Assembly (NCBI GenBank): GCA_026874595.1 | Contig: CM049310.1 | Coordinates: forward strand, 7,378,001 to 7,442,000 | Origin: Sipunculus nudus | Taxonomy: Eukaryota; Annelida; Sipuncula; Golfingiida; Sipunculidae | Reading direction: 5' to 3' | DNA length: 64,000 nt | Shown: positions 59,805-64,000 of the stretch, in pieces | Numbering within the stretch: position 1 is the stretch's first letter | Layout of the letters: every line of letters begins with the position of its first letter | The notes under the pieces: generated by a model | What the model saw: only the letters and a program-made list of their open reading frames with translations | Database searches by the model: none | What the model was told of the DNA's origin: nothing | Translations under genes and position numbers: made by a program

Positions 59805-60190
59805 GTGATTGTGCAAGTATCTGTTGGATCGCCGTTTAATTACAAGAACGTTTATAACATCTCTTTTGTAAATTCAAATTTTAATTATTGCCCACTTGGG
59901 TGGCATTTCTGTCCGGTATTGTGTAGACAAAACCTAGAGCCTGTTTTGAGAAGGGCTTTGAGATGTGCTGTGAATGATAAAACGTCAGAGTACTCAACTT
60001 TACTATAGATAAGGCATATGTGTGTAGTCTCATTACCGAGAGTAGGTTCAGTTGGCACTAGAACATTCCTGTGGACTGGTATGAAATTATGGAATAATTT
60101 ACCAATGAATATTCAGTCTAGTACACCATGCAGTAATTTTAGGAAGTTGGTAAAACTACATCTTATGGAAAGTACACAGAAACATGAAGA
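59805..60190 (+). pseudogene. Non-LTR retrotransposon (LINE) reverse-transcriptase C-terminal remnant
   Basis: The frame at 59805-60008 reads FNYCPLGWHFC, then RRALRCAVND and SEYSTLL, the pattern SxFNYCPLxWxFC...RALRxxxND typical of the distal part of Jockey/CR1-group reverse transcriptases. After a stop at 60006, a continuation with GTRTFLWTG, LWNNLPMNIQSS and FRKLVKLHLM matches the usual C-terminal tail. Upstream catalytic domains are absent, so it is a dead 5'-truncated copy. Confidence 0.75.
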
Positions 60191-60193
60191 GAA

Positions 60194-61440
60194 CTAGATA
60201 TTTCTTGGCACCGCAGGTGCCAGAGTATCCCCAGACATAGTCCGCCTCCCCCCCCCCCCCCCTTTAAGGATAGGCCCCCATTTTTAGCAGCATATACTGA
60301 CACTTGGCAAGCAATTATTGTTTCTTCCATCTATCAATCCACAATCTTTTTGAAGACGTTGGTCCTGTGACCTTGACCTTTGACCTCATGACCCCAAAAT
60401 CAATTGGGGTCTTACTTTTTCAATGGGACATAGAAGTCAAGTTTGAAATCTATACATCAATAAAAGCAGGAATTATCATCCAGAAACTAATTTTTGGACA
60501 GATGGCTCCTGTGGCCTTGACCTTTGAACTTGTGACCCCAAAATTGATATTGATCATCCATTTTTATATATAAATCAATAGAGGTCAAGATTTATTGATG
60601 GGCCATATATAAATCAGGTTTGAAATCCATATATTAATCCAAGCTTGAATTATCATCTCGGGAACTAATTTTTGGACAGATGGCTCCTGTGACCTTCACC
60701 TTTGACCTTGTGACCTCACAATTGACAGGCGTCTTCCTCTATTGGCAGAGGAACTGTATGTGCAAGATGAAATGTCTGAGATGAAATGTTTGGCTCCTGT
60801 GACCTTTACCTTTGACCTTTTGACCTCAGAATTGATAGGGGTCTTCCACTCTTGGCAGGTGAACTATATGTGCAAGCTGAAAGATCTGAGATGAATTGTT
60901 TGGCCGAAAATGCATCCACAATCTTTTGAAAGATGTGTCCTGTGACCTTGACCTTTGACCTCATGACCCCTAAATCAATTGGAGTCTTGCTTTTTCAATG
61001 GGACATATATAAGTCAAGTTTGAAATCAATACATCAATAACAGCAGGAATTATCATCCAGAAACTAATTTTTTGACAGATAGCTGCTATGACCTTCACCT
61101 TTGACCTTGTGACCCCAAAATTGATATGGATCATTCACTATTGGCAAGTGAGCTATATATTCAAAATGGAAGACCTGGGATGAAAGTTTGGCTTGAAATG
61201 CATCCACAGTATCTTTTAAGATGCGAGTCCAGTGACCTTGACCTTTGACCTCATGACCCTAGAACCTATAGGGTTCTTACTTTATTGGTTGGCCATACAT
61301 AAGTCACGTTTGAAATCCATATGGCTATCAACACTGGAGATATCATAAGAGGTGTGTGATTTTCACCAAATATGGACACATTAAGAGTCAAGGCCACTCT
61401 CATGGTAAAGGTCATGACCTAAATGTAAATAGACCTCACC
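60194..61440 (+). mobile_element. Family D element, copy 2
   Basis: Starts CTAGATATTTCTTGGCACCG with a perfect GGCACC/GGTGCC hairpin, then tandem units with GTGACCTTGACCTTTGACCT (60367, 60945, 61234) and variants. It parallels copy 1 closely but lacks one unit. It begins at the end of the LINE remnant. The 3' end is approximate. Confidence 0.68.
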
Positions 61441-63088
61441 CCATAACCCATCTCTCTACATTAGTTTTTGACTTATAATGCTTACAGTACTGTTAAGTGG
61501 CAATTATCAAGGTTATTAAAAGGCGTAAAAACAAACAAGGGACCTATGGGTCACGGCGCTCAGCTGTTATATATGATAAAAAAATATGATTTAGAAATGA
61601 GGCACATGCTGGTTTTGTGGGGTAATAAATATAAGCTGTATTATGAGTTGTTGTTGTTTAGCTTATGTATGATTTTGATAGTACCTTTGGAGACAGGGAA
61701 GAGGACTGATTTCATTTATTTTATTAACAAATGGAGTACTACTGTCACACAGATTTTGACTTGGCCATATAACTTATAAGCAGAACATATTATATAAGAG
61801 TTTAACTATTTATTAAAAAAAATACAAATATTGTCCCAAATATAATTTTTATTAAAAATAATAAAAGAATCGTAATTTTTTAAAATGAAATATAACTGAA
61901 ATGATTATTAAAATAATATTAAAGAATATATTCATGAATGCATTCATGAATACATTTTGAAAGTATTTGCACTGGTATTCATATACTTTCATATTTACCT
62001 GAATTCCCATTCTTTATGCAAGAAATTTTATGATGGAGTACATATTCATATTCGTATTTAAATACAATTGCACAGTTTTCACCAAACAATGATGTTGAGA
62101 ATCCAGAATATACAAAATTCACACCTTTAAATAATATTCATAAGTACCTGGTTTTATGGCTTTTATTTATATTTAAAAAAATAAATGTAATATATTCATT
62201 TTGGACTGATTTCACATCAATGTACACACTAATCACAGTAGAAATCTAGATTACTATTATCAACTGCATCTTTGTCTATCATTAATTTCCTTCATATGAT
62301 CTTTAATGATTAGTAATGAATAATATGATTTACCTTTTTATCATTAAAATTGAACTGAAAAATACCATAGGTGACTGCATGGTGTTATTTGGAATACATG
62401 ACATTCTATCCATCGATATAAGATTCTTATATCATCAGTAACTGCAAGTTAATTTCCTCTTATTATAAACTAACAAATTCCTTTTCTATTTTTCTTTAAT
62501 TTGTTATTAAAAACCAATAAAAAATTATTAATTTATTGTTTATTGTTATGCTGTTGGTTAAAACTACTAGATGAGTTGGGTCGGACACCTGGATCAACTG
62601 TGGCTGGCCATACGCTGCCAGGCTGCCCCAGTGTATGTCTCACCTCAAGCATGCATAATTTGCTGAAAGTTCAACAAGGTCAACATACAGGTGACTCAAG
62701 AGGGGCTGGAGAGAGTCAAGGTCTAACATGGTCTCATAAAAACATTAATAAAAGCTACAATTTTTGGCCAATTTCTTTCAGCTTTCTATACTAAAAAGCT
62801 GAAATCCTTATGTGTGCAAGATATGAAAATTATATCAACAGTGCTCACAGGAAACAAACGTGCTATGGTCAATATTGGGCAAAATTTAAGGTACTAATTT
62901 TATATTTATACTAATAACTTATAAAATTTGAAAAATTCAGAACTAATTTTGGGTATTCAATTGAATCTTGATTAAATAATGTTACATCCCTGACAAAAAA
63001 TCTCTATCTTCAGCAATCCCCTTGTTAAGGGAGTAAATATATTTCTTGATTTTTTACAAAGTGCATTATGTTTGGGCCCATAACTTAA
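61441..63088. other. Intergenic DNA; isolated family B head
   Basis: AACAAGGGACCTATGGGTCA then CGCTCAGCTG (about 61532-61566) is the first 40 bp of family B without its body. The rest is AT-rich. A frame at 62501-62794 is discussed under rejected items. Confidence 0.5.
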
Positions 63089-64000
63089 AACAAGGCCTAC
63101 AGGCTTAATGCGAACATATGCAAAGTTTGGGAGTATGAATGGAGGATTATTTTTAAAATTTAATATTGATCCTTTTAAGTCCTGCATATCTACCTTAGTC
63201 ATTATGATTTCAGCAAAATGGACATTTCGGACCTGCAAGTTTCAGACTAGGACATTTTAAAACTAGAATATGGGTAGTCGACAAGCGACTATGTGTATCC
63301 GCAGAAATCACAGTGATACAGTTGAAGTGAGGCAAAGATTAAGTGGCAAGGGTAATAGAATGAGGTGCGTTTCATATTAGCATGGATGTCTGCAGCGTAA
63401 ACGTGAATGTAGGTGGTGCCACCTGTCATAAAATCGAGAAAATTGTCCAGGATGTATAAACCTGCAATATTTCAGGTGAATAAGTCAAACCACTGCTGAG
63501 ATATGAGCAATTTTATCCCAAGGCAGATGAACAGATGGACGCTGTGCATAAATGGTTGCAGGTGGGCGCCACCAGTTTTGCCCATGATGAAGAGCTATGT
63601 GAGATCTATACACATGCAAAATTTTGGCCAAATCGTTCAAACGATTCCCGAGATATGAGCTTGGATGTATGCACAGTAAATGTGAATGTAGGTGGCGCCA
63701 CCTGTCATAAAATCGAAAAACTGGCTAGAATGTATAAACCTGCAAAATATCAGGTGGATAAGTCAAACAACCACTGCTGAGATATGAGTGATTTTATCCA
63801 AAGGCAGATGAACAGATGGATGCTGTGCATAAATGGTTCCAGGTGGCGCCACCAGTTTTGCCTATGATGAAGGGCTATCTGAGATCTATACACATGCAAA
63901 ATTTTGGCCAAATCGTTCAAACGATTCCCGAGATATGAGCTTGGATGTATGCACAGTAAATGTGAATGTAGGTGGCGCCACCTGTTATAAAATCGAGAAA
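63089..64000 (+). mobile_element. Family C head plus family A element (copy 7), running off the window
   Basis: AACAAGGCCTACAGGCTTAA at 63089 leads after exactly 174 bp into CTAGAATATGGGTAGTCGAC at 63263, the same junction as at 23559-23733. The family A core then continues past the window edge with units carrying GGTGGCGCCACC at 63692, 63844 and 63972. Confidence 0.75.

Noticed and set aside
62501-62794. 97-codon frame with TPGSTVAGHTLPGCPS, flanked by an AG at 62567 and a CAG|GTGACT
   Set aside because: The spacing faintly recalls a MyT1-type zinc knuckle but the key Cys/His ligands are missing and no neighbouring exon was found. It could be an exon of another gene, but the evidence is too thin to annotate.

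Overview
The window comes from an animal nuclear genome. It is AT-rich and repeat-dense, has GT-AG introns, a tRNA-derived SINE, a non-LTR retrotransposon remnant, a solo LTR and many non-autonomous elements with tandem-repeat cores. Hairpin-ended elements with tandemly repeated cores of about 140-180 bp resemble the pearl/HINE (Helentron-derived) elements known from bivalves, so a bivalve or other lophotrochozoan is my best guess. No taxon can be proved from this sequence alone.

One protein-coding gene dominates the window: MIOS (meiosis regulator for oocyte development, a subunit of the GATOR2 complex that activates mTORC1 in amino-acid sensing). It lies on the minus strand. I assembled 25 coding exons from 48832 (ATG) down to 1903 (TGA). 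Every exon junction keeps the reading frame, and the exons total 2604 nt, or 867 residues (human MIOS has 875). A 5'UTR exon ends at 49500, inside a CpG-richer promoter region around 49500-49760. The order is N-terminal WD40 propeller (exons 1-13), alpha-solenoid (14-21) and C-terminal Cys/His zinc domain (22-25).

Layout: 1-1902, 3'UTR and downstream DNA. 1903-20966, exons 25-20, with introns loaded with repeats, including a 92-bp tandem array (6844-10500) built from the splice acceptor and first part of exon 22. 20967-29779, exons 19-16, with two nested element clusters and a SINE. 29935-32395, a roughly 50-bp satellite array in intron 15. 33121-36905, exons 15-12. 37246-40830, an inserted element and a 13-15-bp 'CCCTGATGAA' array in intron 11. 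41418-48832, exons 11-1, where introns 1-8 are compact and almost free of repeats. 49500-64000, promoter and upstream intergenic DNA with no recognised gene, but a foldback element, nested repeats, a solo LTR (58233-58937), a LINE fragment and further hairpin-ended elements.

The most interesting observation is that two neighbouring exons (21 and 22) of this one gene both have their own 3' splice site plus the start of the exon tandemly duplicated into the upstream intron: about 40 copies for exon 22 and three for exon 21. This gives the spliceosome many near-identical acceptors of which only one yields the normal protein. Next in interest are several repeat families with different termini that share the same 12-bp palindrome GGTGGCGCCACC in their cores, and arrays of AGGTCA-type half-sites.
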